This document shows, in pieces, positions 1 through 8,912 of a stretch of DNA of 64,000 nt. Positions within the stretch are counted from its first letter, which is position 1. Every line of letters begins with the position of its first letter. The translations under genes and the position numbers were made by a program. The stretch covers positions 124,001 to 188,000 of the forward strand of contig NZ_JACIIZ010000017.1 of NCBI RefSeq assembly GCF_014205765.1, written 5' to 3'. The stretch is from Nitrospirillum iridis (lineage in GTDB: Bacteria > Pseudomonadota > Alphaproteobacteria > Azospirillales > Azospirillaceae). The notes under the pieces are model-generated. The model was not told where the DNA came from and made no database searches. It was given only the letters and a program-made list of their open reading frames with translations.

Positions 1-43
1 ACGTCACGTCCGCCAGCCCGGTGTCCGTCTGTGGGGTCCTCAT
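1..43 (-). CDS. 5' end of an unidentified gene downstream of sufU
   Basis: An ATG on the minus strand at 43 opens a frame that reads MRTPQTDTGLADVT before the window ends; only 14 residues are visible. It starts 22 bases after the sufU stop codon in the same direction, so it is probably the next gene of the suf operon. In alphaproteobacterial suf operons this place is often taken by a DUF59 (SufT-like) or SufA-type gene, but the visible residues are too few to decide. Confidence 0.4.
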   Translation of the reverse strand, partial: MRTPQTDTGLADVT

Positions 44-65
44 CACGGTGCGGCCTTCATCGCCT

Positions 66-548
66 CTACTCCGTCTTCACGACCGTGCCGCCACCTCGCA
101 CCGCCGCTTCCAGCGTATGCCAGGCCAACGTTGCGCATTTGACCCGGGCGGGGTAGGCTTTGACGCCGGCCAGCGGCTCCAGCCGATCGCCCTCCTCCTC
201 CAGGCCCGGCGGCAATCCGGGGGCGCCCCCGGTGAGCCCGCCGGTGGCCCCGCCGGTGGCCAGGGTGTGGAAATGCGCGAACAGGGCCTGGGCCTCGGCC
301 AGGGTCTTGTTCAGCATCACCTCGGTCATCAGCGAGGCGGAGGCGGTGGAGATGGCGCAGCCCTTGCCCTCGAAACTCACCTCGGCGATGCGGTCGTCCC
401 GCAGGCGCACGAAGATGGTCACCGTGTCGCCACACAGCGGGTTATGGCCATGGGCCAGATGGCTGGGATCCGGCAACGGACCAAAATTCCGGGGATGACG
501 CCCATGGTCCAGGATGATGTCCTGGTAAAGGTCACGCAAATCCATCAT
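66..548 (-). CDS. sufU: SufU-type Fe-S cluster assembly scaffold/sulfurtransferase
   Basis: This 160-residue protein belongs to the NifU N-terminal/SufU fold. The three conserved cysteines are visible at C39 (in LCGD), C64 (in GKGCAIS) and C138 (in VKCATLAW), with D41 next to the first. The insertion of about 40 residues between the second and third Cys is typical of SufU rather than IscU. SufU usually accepts persulfide sulfur from SufS, and in some lineages it is described as a scaffold. It follows sufS by 11 bases in the same operon. No full-length NifU is seen in the window, so SufU may fill part of that role; this last point is inference. Confidence 0.9.
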   Translation of the reverse strand: MMDLRDLYQDIILDHGRHPRNFGPLPDPSHLAHGHNPLCGDTVTIFVRLRDDRIAEVSFEGKGCAISTASASLMTEVMLNKTLAEAQALFAHFHTLATGGATGGLTGGAPGLPPGLEEEGDRLEPLAGVKAYPARVKCATLAWHTLEAAVRGGGTVVKTE

Positions 549-559
549 GGCGGTTTCTC

Positions 560-1834
560 CTATCGCGCCGACGTCAGGCCGAACAGGCGCTGAGCCGCGC
601 GCACGGCGGCGACCAGGGCCGCGACGTCGTCTTCGTCGCTATAGACCCCGAAGGAAGCCCGCGCCGTCGCCACCACGCCCAGGCGGTCCATCAGCGGCTG
701 GGCGCAGTGGTGGCCGGCGCGGATGGCCACGTCATGCCGGTCGAAGATGGTGGCCAGGTCATGGGGATGAATGCCGTCGACCTGGAACGACACCACGCCC
801 AGCCCGGGGCCGTCGGCGCCGATGAGAGTGACGCCGGGCACGGCCAACAGGGCGTCCCGGGCGTGGTCGGTCAGGGCCGCCTCATGGTCACGGATGGCCG
901 CCATCCCCAGACCGTCCATGAAGTCCAACGCCAGGCCCAGGCCGATGGCGCCGGCGATGTCGGGCGTGCCCGCCTCGAACCGCTGGGGGGCGTCCTGATA
1001 GGTGGTCTTGGCGAAGGTCACCGTGCGGATCATGTCGCCGCCGCCCTGCCAGGGCGGCATGGCATCCAGCACGGCCCGCTTGGCGTACAGCACGCCTATG
1101 CCCGTGGGCCCATAACATTTGTGGCCGGAGAAGACGTAGAAGTCGCAATCCAGGGCCCGCACGTCGACCGGCAGCCGCGGCACCGCCTGGCAACCGTCCA
1201 GCAGGACCTTGGCCCCACAGGCATGGGCGAGGTCGACCACCCTCTCCACCGGGACGAGGCCGCCGGTGACGTTGGCGACATGGGTCATGGCCACCAGTTT
1301 GGTGCGGGGCGTCAGCAAGTGGGCGAACGCCTCAAGGTCCAGGCCGCCACCGGCGTCGATAGGCGCCACCACCAGCTCGATACCCAGGCGGTCGCGCAGC
1401 ATCTGCCAGGGCACGATGTTGGAATGGTGCTCCAGTTCCGAGACCAGGACCTGGTCCCCCGGCTTCAGGAAGGCCAATCCCCAGGCCTGGGCCACCAGGT
1501 TGATGCCCTCCGTCGCACCGCGCACGAAGACGATCTCGCTGGCATCGGCGGCGTTGAGGAACCGCGCCACCCGTTCCCGCGCCGCCTCGAACCGGGCGGT
1601 GGAGCGGGCGCTGAGGCCATAGACGCCGCGATGCACGTTGGCGTAGTCGGTGCGGTAGTATTCGGCCAGGCCGTCGATCACCGCCGCCGGCTTCTGCGCG
1701 CTGGCCGCCGTATCCAGGAACACCAGCCCGGGATTGCGCTCGAAAACGGGAAATTGGCGCCGGATCACGACGGGGTCGAAGGCCCCGCCATCGGCGCGGG
1801 CGACCATGGGCCGCTCCTGGATCAACACGCTCAT
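560..1834 (-). CDS. sufS: SufS cysteine desulfurase
   Basis: Class II cysteine desulfurase of 424 residues (SufS/CsdA type), which releases sulfur from L-cysteine for Fe-S assembly. The PLP lysine is K239 in SGHKCYGP and the persulfide cysteine is C377 in AGHHCAQPL. I take the ATG at 1834 as start because it overlaps the sufD stop in an ATGA; the longer frame from 1861 would run 10 codons into sufD. It sits fourth in sufB-C-D-S-U. A second desulfurase, NifS, is encoded at 24253-25485 in the same nif cluster, so the cluster carries one class I and one class II enzyme. Confidence 0.94.
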   Translation of the reverse strand: MSVLIQERPMVARADGGAFDPVVIRRQFPVFERNPGLVFLDTAASAQKPAAVIDGLAEYYRTDYANVHRGVYGLSARSTARFEAARERVARFLNAADASEIVFVRGATEGINLVAQAWGLAFLKPGDQVLVSELEHHSNIVPWQMLRDRLGIELVVAPIDAGGGLDLEAFAHLLTPRTKLVAMTHVANVTGGLVPVERVVDLAHACGAKVLLDGCQAVPRLPVDVRALDCDFYVFSGHKCYGPTGIGVLYAKRAVLDAMPPWQGGGDMIRTVTFAKTTYQDAPQRFEAGTPDIAGAIGLGLALDFMDGLGMAAIRDHEAALTDHARDALLAVPGVTLIGADGPGLGVVSFQVDGIHPHDLATIFDRHDVAIRAGHHCAQPLMDRLGVVATARASFGVYSDEDDVAALVAAVRAAQRLFGLTSAR

Positions 1835-3123
1835 CGCCCGCCCTCCAAACCATCCAGCCATGACCGCAGATGGCCGTGCACATGGTCGCGAATGGGCTCA
1901 TCCAGCCCGGCGCCGTCGATGACGTCGGCGGCGAACGCCTCCACCAGCATCAGGCGGGCGGTGGCGGGGTCGATGCCCCGGGCCTGCAGGTAGAACAGCG
2001 ACGCCTCGTCCAGGCTGCCGACCGTGGCGCCGTGGCTGCACTTCACGTCGTCGGCCAGGATTTCCAACTCGGGCTTGGTGTCGACCCAGGCCGTCGGGCT
2101 CAGCAGCAGATTGCGGTTCAACTGCCGGGCATCGGTGCCGTCGGCGCCGGGATGAACCCGCACCGTGCCCAGGAAAACGCCGTGGGCGCGGTCCTGCATC
2201 ACTCCCTTCACCACCTCATCCGTCCGGCAATGGGGGGCCGCGTGCGTCACCACCGGGGCGAAGGTGGCCTCCTGGCTGCCCCGCAGCAGATAGGCGCCAT
2301 TCAGCGCCACGCTGGCGCCGGGGCCGCCCAGATTGACCTGGATGTCCCGGCGCGACAGACGCCCGCCGGCCATCAGGCTGAAGCTCTCGTAGCGGGCGTC
2401 GCCCGCCAGGTCGCCCCGCACGACGCTGGTATGGATCGCCTCGGCGGCATCGCGCTGAAGCTGCACATGGCGCAAGGCACCGCCCGTCGCCACCGTCACC
2501 ACCGTCACCGTGTTGAGCCAGCCAGCACCCACGCCCGTCGATGTCTCGATCACCGTCGCCCGGCCGCCCGCCCCGACGACCATCCGGTTGCGCACATGGG
2601 CCGCCGCCGGGGCGCCCATGTCGGCATAGTGGATGACCTCAACCGGGGCTTCCAAGGTCACGCCCGCCTCCACCGCCAGCACGAAGCCGTCGGCGAACAA
2701 GGCGGCGTTCAGGGCGGCAAGGGACGCTTCGCCCTCCGCCAGGGACGCGGCCACCAGATCGGGGCGCTCGCGGAGCGCGTCCGTCACCGATCCCAGCCAG
2801 ACGCCCTCCGGCAGCACACCGATATCGGACAGGGCCGGCGCGAAACGGCCGTTGACCAGCACCAGGCGATGGCTGGGGCACGGCAGCCGGTGGGGCGCCA
2901 CGGTCGCCGCGTCGACCGCGACCGGGTCGGGCGGCGCCGGGGGAAACACGGACGCGGTCAGGGGCCGCAGGTCGGTGAACCGCCATGCCTCCTGGCTGCG
3001 CTTGGGGTAGCCTTCGGCGGCGAAACGAGCCATGCCGGCGGCCCGGTGCCGGGCCAGCCAAGGTGGCTGGCCCCCTGGGGGCACGGCATCCTGGTAGGAA
3101 GCGCTCTCTTGGGTGATCAGCAT
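1831..3123 (-). CDS. sufD: SufD subunit of the SufBC2D scaffold
   Basis: A 430-residue SufD homologue. The N-terminal part carries the usual SufD segment (AWRFTDLRPL near residue 46), and the C-terminal half is the beta-helix of the SufB/SufD family ending in the helical region DPATARLMLVEAFAADVI. SufD pairs with SufB and SufC to form the scaffold on which clusters are built. The gene starts 10 bases after sufC and overlaps sufS by four bases, which supports co-translation within the operon. Confidence 0.92.
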   Translation of the reverse strand: MLITQESASYQDAVPPGGQPPWLARHRAAGMARFAAEGYPKRSQEAWRFTDLRPLTASVFPPAPPDPVAVDAATVAPHRLPCPSHRLVLVNGRFAPALSDIGVLPEGVWLGSVTDALRERPDLVAASLAEGEASLAALNAALFADGFVLAVEAGVTLEAPVEVIHYADMGAPAAAHVRNRMVVGAGGRATVIETSTGVGAGWLNTVTVVTVATGGALRHVQLQRDAAEAIHTSVVRGDLAGDARYESFSLMAGGRLSRRDIQVNLGGPGASVALNGAYLLRGSQEATFAPVVTHAAPHCRTDEVVKGVMQDRAHGVFLGTVRVHPGADGTDARQLNRNLLLSPTAWVDTKPELEILADDVKCSHGATVGSLDEASLFYLQARGIDPATARLMLVEAFAADVIDGAGLDEPIRDHVHGHLRSWLDGLEGGR

Positions 3124-3133
3124 TCCATCCCCC

Positions 3134-3892
<759 letters not shown>

Positions 3893-3947
3893 GGTGGGGT
3901 CCCTTTGTCGGTCGCTTGCGGATGTGTCGTGACGCTGCCCGGCCCTG

Positions 3948-5441
3948 CTAACCCACGCTGCCCTCCAGGCTGACGGCCAGCAGCTTCTGGGCCTCGACCG
4001 CGAATTCCATGGGCAGTTCCTTCAGCACTTCCTTGCAGAAGCCGTTGACGATCAGGGACAGCGCGTCCTCCTGCGTCAGGCCGCGCTGCTGGCAATAGAA
4101 CATCTGGTCCTCGCTGATCTTCGAGGTCGTGGCCTCATGCTCCACCTTGGCGCTGGGGTGGCGCACCTCGATGTAGGGCACGGTATGGGCGCCGCATTTC
4201 TTGCCGATCAGCAGGCTGTCGCACTGGGTGTAGTTGCGGGCCCCCTCCGCCCTGGGCATCACCTTCACCTGGCCGCGATAGGTGTTCTGGCCCCGGCCGG
4301 CCGAAATGCCCTTGGAAATGATGGTCGAGCTGGTATCGCGCCCGATGTGGATCATCTTGGTGCCGGTATCGGCCTGCTGCAGGTTGTTGGTGATGGCGAC
4401 CGAATAGAACGCCCCCACCGAGCCGTCGCCCTCCAGCAGGCAGCTGGGATACTTCCAGGTGATGGCGGAGCCCGTCTCCACCTGCGCCCAGGAGATTTTG
4501 GCCCGGTCGCCCCGGCAGGCGCCGCGTTTGGTGACGAAGTTATAGATGCCGCCCTTGCCGTTCTCGTCGCCCGGGTACCAGTTCTGCACCGTGGCGTATT
4601 TGATCTCCGCATCCTCCAGCGCCACCAGTTCCACCACGGCGGCGTGCAGTTGGTTCTCGTCGCGCTGGGGCGCGGTGCAGCCTTCCAGATAGCTGACATA
4701 GGCGCCCTTGTCGGCGATCAGCAGGGTGCGCTCGAACTGCCCGCTCTTGGCGGCGTTGATGCGGAAATAGGTGGACAGCTCCATCGGGCAGCGCACGCCG
4801 GGCGGCACATAGACGAAGGACCCGTCGCTGAACACGGCGGAGTTCAGGGCGGCGAAGAAATTGTCCCCCTGGGGCACGACCGATCCCAGGTAGCGGCGCA
4901 CCAGGTCGGGATGTTCGCGCACCGCCTCACCGAAGGAACAGAAGATGATGCCCAGGTCGGCCAGCTTGTCCTTGTAGGTGGTGGCGACCGACACGCTGTC
5001 GAACACGGCGTCGACGGCGACGCCGGCCAGGGCCGCGCGCTCGCCCAGCGGGATCCCCAACTTCTCATAGGTCTTCAGCAGTTCGGGATCGACCTCGTCC
5101 AGGGACTTGGGCCCGCTGTTCGCCTTGGGCGCGGAATAGTAGGTGGAGGCCTGGTAGTCGATGGGCGCGATGTTCAGCTTGGCCCAATCCGGCGGCGCCA
5201 TCCGCTGCCAGCGGTGGAAGGCCTTCAGCCGCCATTCCAACAGCCACGCCGGCTCCCCCTTCTTGGCGGAGATGAAGCGCACCGTGCCCTCGTCCAGGCC
5301 GGGGGGCGCCTCGTCAGCCTCGATATCGGTGACGAAACCATATTTGTAGCCATCGCCGGTGCCCTTGATCAGGCCATCCAGAGTGTCGGGCGGTGCGTCG
5401 GCCCTTTCGGTCATCGCGAGATCGGACATGGCGTGCGGCAT
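3948..5441 (-). CDS. sufB: SufB scaffold protein of the SUF complex
   Basis: A 497-residue SufB, the core scaffold that holds the nascent cluster. The C-terminal half shows family landmarks such as [20 protein letters not shown] and the EHEATTSKI segment. It is the first gene of the suf operon. The start is uncertain by four codons: ATG at 5441 (MPHAMSDL) or ATG at 5429 (MSDLAMTE); the second has a GGGATG nine bases upstream. A sigma-54 promoter at 5471-5486 with a NifA site at 5548-5563 lies just upstream, which links SUF expression to nitrogen fixation. Confidence 0.94.
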   Translation of the reverse strand: MPHAMSDLAMTERADAPPDTLDGLIKGTGDGYKYGFVTDIEADEAPPGLDEGTVRFISAKKGEPAWLLEWRLKAFHRWQRMAPPDWAKLNIAPIDYQASTYYSAPKANSGPKSLDEVDPELLKTYEKLGIPLGERAALAGVAVDAVFDSVSVATTYKDKLADLGIIFCSFGEAVREHPDLVRRYLGSVVPQGDNFFAALNSAVFSDGSFVYVPPGVRCPMELSTYFRINAAKSGQFERTLLIADKGAYVSYLEGCTAPQRDENQLHAAVVELVALEDAEIKYATVQNWYPGDENGKGGIYNFVTKRGACRGDRAKISWAQVETGSAITWKYPSCLLEGDGSVGAFYSVAITNNLQQADTGTKMIHIGRDTSSTIISKGISAGRGQNTYRGQVKVMPRAEGARNYTQCDSLLIGKKCGAHTVPYIEVRHPSAKVEHEATTSKISEDQMFYCQQRGLTQEDALSLIVNGFCKEVLKELPMEFAVEAQKLLAVSLEGSVG

Positions 5442-5470
5442 CCCGTTTCAGCTTGCGTGCCCCTGGGTTC

Positions 5471-5486
5471 AGCAACTGTCGTGCCA
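5471..5486 (-). promoter_or_regulatory. Sigma-54 -24/-12 promoter of sufB
   Basis: On the minus strand the sequence reads TGGCACGACAGTTGCT, a perfect match to TGGCACG-N4-TTGCW with the -24 GG and -12 GC correctly spaced. The -12 element is about 30 bases from the proposed sufB start. The NifA site lies 61 bases further upstream. Confidence 0.87.
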
Positions 5487-5547
5487 GACCGGAAACCCCT
5501 GTTTCGTAAGGGATTAGCTGGAACGGCCGCGTTCGGATCACGACGTT

Positions 5548-5563
5548 TGTCACGATTGCGACA
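5548..5563. promoter_or_regulatory. NifA upstream activator sequence for sufB
   Basis: TGTCACGATTGCGACA fits the palindromic NifA site TGT-N10-ACA. It is upstream of the sufB sigma-54 promoter at a distance usual for enhancer-bound NifA. It also lies between sufB and the divergent haemoglobin gene, for which I found no convincing -24/-12 element. Confidence 0.8.
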
Positions 5564-5708
5564 GGGGGGTTCGGCACCAAGGGTATCCGCGCAACCCTCA
5601 TTCAACGCGCTGGTGGGGCCTGCGGCCGGCATTGGCGCGGGCGCCGCGGGCGCGGCATGTTTCCTGCACCGCCGGGGCGGGGTGTTTTCAGGAAGGGAGT
5701 TGGGGCGA

Positions 5709-6119
5709 ATGACGACGCAAGAGGCCGGGACGGTCACGATCTATGAGCGGATCGGCGGGGCGGAACCCATTGGCCGTCTGGTTGAGGCGTTCTACCGAAA
5801 TATGGACACGCTGCCGGAGGCGCGGGAATTGCGCGCCATCCACGCCCCGGACCTGACCGAGACCAAGCGCGTGCTGAAGCTGTATCTGGCGCAGTGGATG
5901 GGCGGACCCGGCGATTATTCGGCGGAGCGCGGCCACCCCCGCCTGCGGGCGCGGCACATGGGCTTCAAAGTCGGCACGGCGGAGCGTGACGCCTGGTTGC
6001 TGTGCATGAAGCGGGCGTTGGACGAGACGGTGCCCCAAGCCGACGCGCGCCACGCCATCCTGGCGGCGCTCGCCCCCCTGGCCGACTGGATGCGCAACCA
6101 GCCGGAAGGCCAGGACTGA
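5709..6119 (+). CDS. Group II truncated haemoglobin
   Basis: A 136-residue truncated globin of the GlbO/group II type. The N-terminal IYERIGGAEPIGRLVEAFYRN resembles the family start; the WMGGPGDYSAERGHPRLRARH stretch contains the LYLAQWMGGP motif and the His region that binds haem, and an aromatic WLLCM segment follows. The long frame open to 4137 is an artefact of GC-rich sequence antisense to sufB; the ATG at 5709 has AGGGAG about 10 bases upstream. It is divergent from sufB. A role in oxygen or nitric oxide handling near nif genes is plausible but only inferred. Confidence 0.87.
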   Translation: MTTQEAGTVTIYERIGGAEPIGRLVEAFYRNMDTLPEARELRAIHAPDLTETKRVLKLYLAQWMGGPGDYSAERGHPRLRARHMGFKVGTAERDAWLLCMKRALDETVPQADARHAILAALAPLADWMRNQPEGQD

Positions 6120-6145
6120 TCCCCAGGACTGAGCCCAAGCCGAAC

Positions 6146-6176
6146 GGCGCCGCGCCCGTCGTGACAGCGCGGCGCC
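6146..6176. terminator. Hairpin between the globin gene and the nifB operon end
   Basis: A 10-bp perfect stem, GGCGCCGCGC / GCGCGGCGCC, encloses an 11-base loop between two convergent genes. No T run follows, so it may be a weak or Rho-assisted terminator. Confidence 0.5.
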
Positions 6177-6193
6177 TTCCGGAAAGCGGACGC

Positions 6194-6409
6194 CTAGGCG
6201 GCGACGTCCGCCTTCAAGCTCTCGACCTCGGGTCGCGGCAACCGGAACAGACCCCGGCCGCCGACGAAGGTCTGATAATGCATGCCGGCCCGCAGGCTCA
6301 GATGGTTGAACCAGTCCTGCGGGGCCAGGGCCGGCGGGCGTTCCCCGATTTCCACCACCGTGCCATTGGGGGCGAAGCGCACGTGGATCATGACGGTTTC
6401 GGTTTGCAT
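6194..6409 (-). CDS. Small unrecognised protein at the end of the nifB operon
   Basis: A 71-residue protein that I do not recognise. It has no cysteine and no membrane segment; the central part [20 protein letters not shown] is aromatic and basic. The start at 6409 is supported by a strong GGAGGG site six bases upstream. It follows the [2Fe-2S] ferredoxin gene by 12 bases, so it is translated with the nif genes. Conserved small proteins of unknown role are common at this place in nif clusters, but I cannot assign a family. Confidence 0.72.
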   Translation of the reverse strand: MQTETVMIHVRFAPNGTVVEIGERPPALAPQDWFNHLSLRAGMHYQTFVGGRGLFRLPRPEVESLKADVAA

Positions 6410-6421
6410 CCCTTCCCTCCT

Positions 6422-6730
6422 TCAAAAGCCGGAGCCGAAGCCCAGCAGTTCGACCTTGATATCCTCGGTGCCCAGGATCTTGGCCTGGCAGGCCAGCCGT
6501 GACTTGGAGCCGACGCCGACGATGGCATCCAGTTTCTCGTTCTCTTCCTTGGCGATCCGCGACAGGCCCTTGCGCCCCTCCTGGACGTAAACGTGGCAGG
6601 TGCCGCAGGCGGCGTTGCCGTTGCACTTGTGGGTCAGCGCCTCATCCGCGGCCAGGATGGCCGCCAGCAGCGTCATGCCTTCACCGGCGGTGATGGTCTT
6701 GCCGGACGGCATGATGGTCAGCAGGGACAT
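6422..6730 (-). CDS. [2Fe-2S] ferredoxin, nif-associated
   Basis: A 102-residue plant/adrenodoxin-fold ferredoxin. The cluster ligands are C36, C42 and C45 (CNGNAACGTC) and C81 (SRLACQAK), i.e. C-x5-C-x2-C-xn-C. The spacing resembles the Isc/adrenodoxin group rather than photosynthetic ferredoxins. Such proteins donate single electrons; in this operon it may serve cofactor or Fe-S assembly, or feed nitrogenase reductase. It lies 46 bases downstream of the DegT-like gene. Confidence 0.88.
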   Translation of the reverse strand: MSLLTIMPSGKTITAGEGMTLLAAILAADEALTHKCNGNAACGTCHVYVQEGRKGLSRIAKEENEKLDAIVGVGSKSRLACQAKILGTEDIKVELLGFGSGF

Positions 6731-6776
6731 AACGGAAGCTCCTTTATTTTAAAATGGCGATTGTTCTCGTGTGTCA

Positions 6777-8006
6777 TCAGTAAATCGCGGCACCCGCCCC
6801 GACGTTGATCGAGGCATCCTTCATGGTGCCGACAATGAAAGCGATCTGGTCTTCGCTGAGATGGGTATGGAAGGGCAGCGCCACGGCCCGGTCGGCCACC
6901 TTCTCCGTCACGAAGAAGTCGCCCCGGCGGTAACCCAGGTCGAAATAGTGGCGTTGCAGATGCAAGGGGTGGCTGTAGGCCACCGCCTCCACCTGCTCCA
7001 CCCGCAGATCCTCGATGATGGCGTCGCGGCTGGATCGAGAGAACCGGGTCCCCAGTTGAACCAGATAGAACAGCCAGTTCACCTCAGTGGCATCCGGCCC
7101 GACATAGGGGTCCTTGATGCCCTCGAAGGATTGGACGTGCTTGAAATACAGGTGCTGGACCAGCCGCCGCCGCTCCAGGATCTCATCCAGGCGCCGCAAC
7201 TGGGCCAGACCCAGGGCCGCCGCCAGGTCACTCATTCCCGCCTGATAGGGCGGCGTGCCGCTGACCACCACCGACGTGCGCTCATGGGGGCGGTGCGTCC
7301 GGCGGCGTCGCAGGGCCATGGCGATGTCAACGTCGTTGGTCACCACCATGCCGCCTTCGCCGCAGGTGAGCGGCAGGGGTTGGGAGAAATCAAACACGGC
7401 CGTATCCCCGAAGGTGCCGACCAGGGCACCCTGGTAGCGCGAGCCGATGGCCTCGGTGGAATCCTCGATCAGGATCAAACCATGTTGGGTCGCCAGCGCG
7501 CGCAGCGCGGCCCAATCGGCGGGGTGGCCGTTGCTGTTGCCGCCAATGAGGGCGCGGGTCTTGGGCGTGATGCGCGCTGCCGCCTTTTCCGGGGACAGCG
7601 TGCCCGCCCAATAGTCGATGTCGGCGAACACCGGCCGCGCGCCCGCCAGGCTGATGGCATGGGCCGTCTCGCGAAAGGAATAGGGCGCGGCGACAACCTC
7701 ATCCCCCGGGCCGATGCCGTGCGCCTCCAGCGCCATCAGCAGGCCCAGCGTGCCGCTGGGCACCGCGATCGCGTAGTCGCGCCCGAGGTAATGGGCGAAC
7801 GCCGCCTCAAACGCCTCAACCACGGCACCGCCGGATACCCGGGGGGAGCGCAGCACCGCCTCCACCGCGGCCAGTTCGGCGGTGGTGATGTCCGGATCGC
7901 TGAGCGGAATGGTGCCCACGTCCAGGACATCGCCATCATCCACCACTTCCGTCTGGGCCACCTCCGTCTGGGCCTCCCGCTGGGCCTCCCCCTGGGCGGC
8001 GATCAT
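6777..8006 (-). CDS. DegT/DnrJ/EryC1-like protein lacking the PLP lysine
   Basis: A 409-residue fold-type I aminotransferase of the DegT/DnrJ/EryC1/StrS sugar-aminotransferase family. Family landmarks are VPSGTLGLLMAL (84-95), APYSFRETAHA (108-118), the EDSTEAIGSRYQG segment (181-193) and LTCGEGGMV (213-221). In active members the lysine that binds PLP sits in a P-x-K-x-L-TTGEGG context; here the aligned stretch is SQPLPLTCGEGG, so a leucine (L211) takes its place. It therefore probably cannot form the internal aldimine and may be a binding protein, a PMP-dependent enzyme or a structural relic. It overlaps the upstream small gene by ATGA. Confidence 0.85.
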   Translation of the reverse strand: MIAAQGEAQREAQTEVAQTEVVDDGDVLDVGTIPLSDPDITTAELAAVEAVLRSPRVSGGAVVEAFEAAFAHYLGRDYAIAVPSGTLGLLMALEAHGIGPGDEVVAAPYSFRETAHAISLAGARPVFADIDYWAGTLSPEKAAARITPKTRALIGGNSNGHPADWAALRALATQHGLILIEDSTEAIGSRYQGALVGTFGDTAVFDFSQPLPLTCGEGGMVVTNDVDIAMALRRRRTHRPHERTSVVVSGTPPYQAGMSDLAAALGLAQLRRLDEILERRRLVQHLYFKHVQSFEGIKDPYVGPDATEVNWLFYLVQLGTRFSRSSRDAIIEDLRVEQVEAVAYSHPLHLQRHYFDLGYRRGDFFVTEKVADRAVALPFHTHLSEDQIAFIVGTMKDASINVGAGAAIY

Positions 8007-8272
8007 GACGGCACCGCGCGGCGCGCCAGCACCACGCCCGTGGCGCAGGCCGGATCCGGCGTCAGATGAACGCAGTGGTCGCGGCCATCCAGCAGATGCA
8101 GGTCGAAGCTTGGATAACTGCGGAACGGCGCCTCCACCACGTCGGAGGCGTCACAGCGCGTCCACGACAGGTGCGGCAGCAGGACGCGCAGATCGGCGAA
8201 CACGCCCTCATCCGCAACCGGCCGCGCCAGGAGGCCATCGATCAGCCCCAAATCCTCCGTGCTTACGACCAT
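8003..8272 (-). CDS. Small nif-associated protein (DUF6129-like)
   Basis: An 89-residue protein. The pattern DLHLLDGRDHCVHLTPDPACATGVVLARR resembles the nif-cluster family now called DUF6129, whose function is unknown; this match is from memory. The ATG at 8272 has a GGAGGAGAGGG site, which makes it better than the longer frame from 8314 that would overlap the upstream gene. Two cysteines lie in the C-terminal half and one near TRCDASDV. It is translationally coupled to the DegT-like gene. Confidence 0.75.
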   Translation of the reverse strand: MVVSTEDLGLIDGLLARPVADEGVFADLRVLLPHLSWTRCDASDVVEAPFRSYPSFDLHLLDGRDHCVHLTPDPACATGVVLARRAVPS

Positions 8273-8288
8273 GTCGCCCTCTCCTCCC

Positions 8289-8645
8289 TCATTGCCAGAA
8301 CAGCCGGTCGGCATCGGTGTTCAACAGGTCCAGCAGGTCGCGCAGCCGGCCGTAACTGCCATGCAGTTCCCAGGCGGCACGGCCATGGTCCCGGCGATAC
8401 AGGCGCCAGCCGTCCTGGCGGTATTCGATCAAGGCGACGTCGATGACCCCGCCGGTGGCGTCGATGTTGCGGGAGCAGCAGGGGCTTTCGATGCGATAGC
8501 CATGGGCCGCCGGCAGCACGCTGGGCTGGACGTAGAGATAGCGCTGCCGCGCCGCCAGGGCGCGTTCGATGCGCTTGCGGTCGACATCGTTGGGATGGGG
8601 ACCCCGTCCCAACGTCGCGGTATCCTGCTGGGGTGCTGCCATCAT
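8289..8645 (-). CDS. Nif-associated protein (DUF3024-like)
   Basis: A protein of 118 residues with the marked motif RIESPCCSRNIDATGG, in which two adjacent cysteines precede SRN, and the C-terminal TDADRLFWQ. I recall these patterns from DUF3024 proteins but could not check. The start at 8645 follows AGGA at five bases; an alternative ATG is the next codon. It lies between nifZ and the DUF6129-like gene, 16 bases from the latter. Function is unknown; the Cys pair suggests metal or persulfide handling, which is inference. Confidence 0.72.
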   Translation of the reverse strand: MMAAPQQDTATLGRGPHPNDVDRKRIERALAARQRYLYVQPSVLPAAHGYRIESPCCSRNIDATGGVIDVALIEYRQDGWRLYRRDHGRAAWELHGSYGRLRDLLDLLNTDADRLFWQ

Positions 8646-8672
8646 GCACATCCTGGTCCAAACCCATTCAGA

Positions 8673-8912
8673 TCAAAGCGGCGCGATCTCCTCCTCCAGG
8701 CATCCGATGACCCGAAGATCGGCGAATTCGATGAGGTAGATCGGGGTGTTGGTTTCAGTGTGGGTTCCCACCTGCACGATCTCGCCGGCGGTGCCGGCGG
8801 TGACCAGCAGGGCGTCGGCCACCGCCTCCGGGTAGGAACCGTCGTTGTGCAGGTCGGTGAGCACCTGCACACGCTGGCCCCATTGGTACTTGGGCGTCCT
8901 GGGTTCGATCAT
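8673..8912 (-). CDS. nifZ: NifZ, first of two adjacent copies
   Basis: A 79-residue NifZ-domain protein. It has the family pattern YQWGQRVQVLTDLHNDGSYP followed by GTAGEIVQVGTHTETNTPIY and the end GCLEEEIAP. NifZ acts in maturation of the second P-cluster of the MoFe protein, as shown in Azotobacter. It overlaps the second nifZ-type gene (8909-9235) by four bases, so both are made together. It is shorter than the classic NifZ, which carries a longer C-terminal tail. Confidence 0.88.
   Translation of the reverse strand: MIEPRTPKYQWGQRVQVLTDLHNDGSYPEAVADALLVTAGTAGEIVQVGTHTETNTPIYLIEFADLRVIGCLEEEIAPL

Noticed and set aside
5620-5660. TGGCGCG-like element with GG/GC spacing upstream of the globin gene
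   Set aside because: The -12 box is CCGC rather than TTGC and the area is almost pure G/C, so a match by chance is likely.
4137-5708. Long plus-strand open frame that continues into the globin gene
   Set aside because: It is antisense to sufB; GC-rich third positions keep opposite frames open. Only the part from ATG 5709 has globin sequence and a ribosome site.
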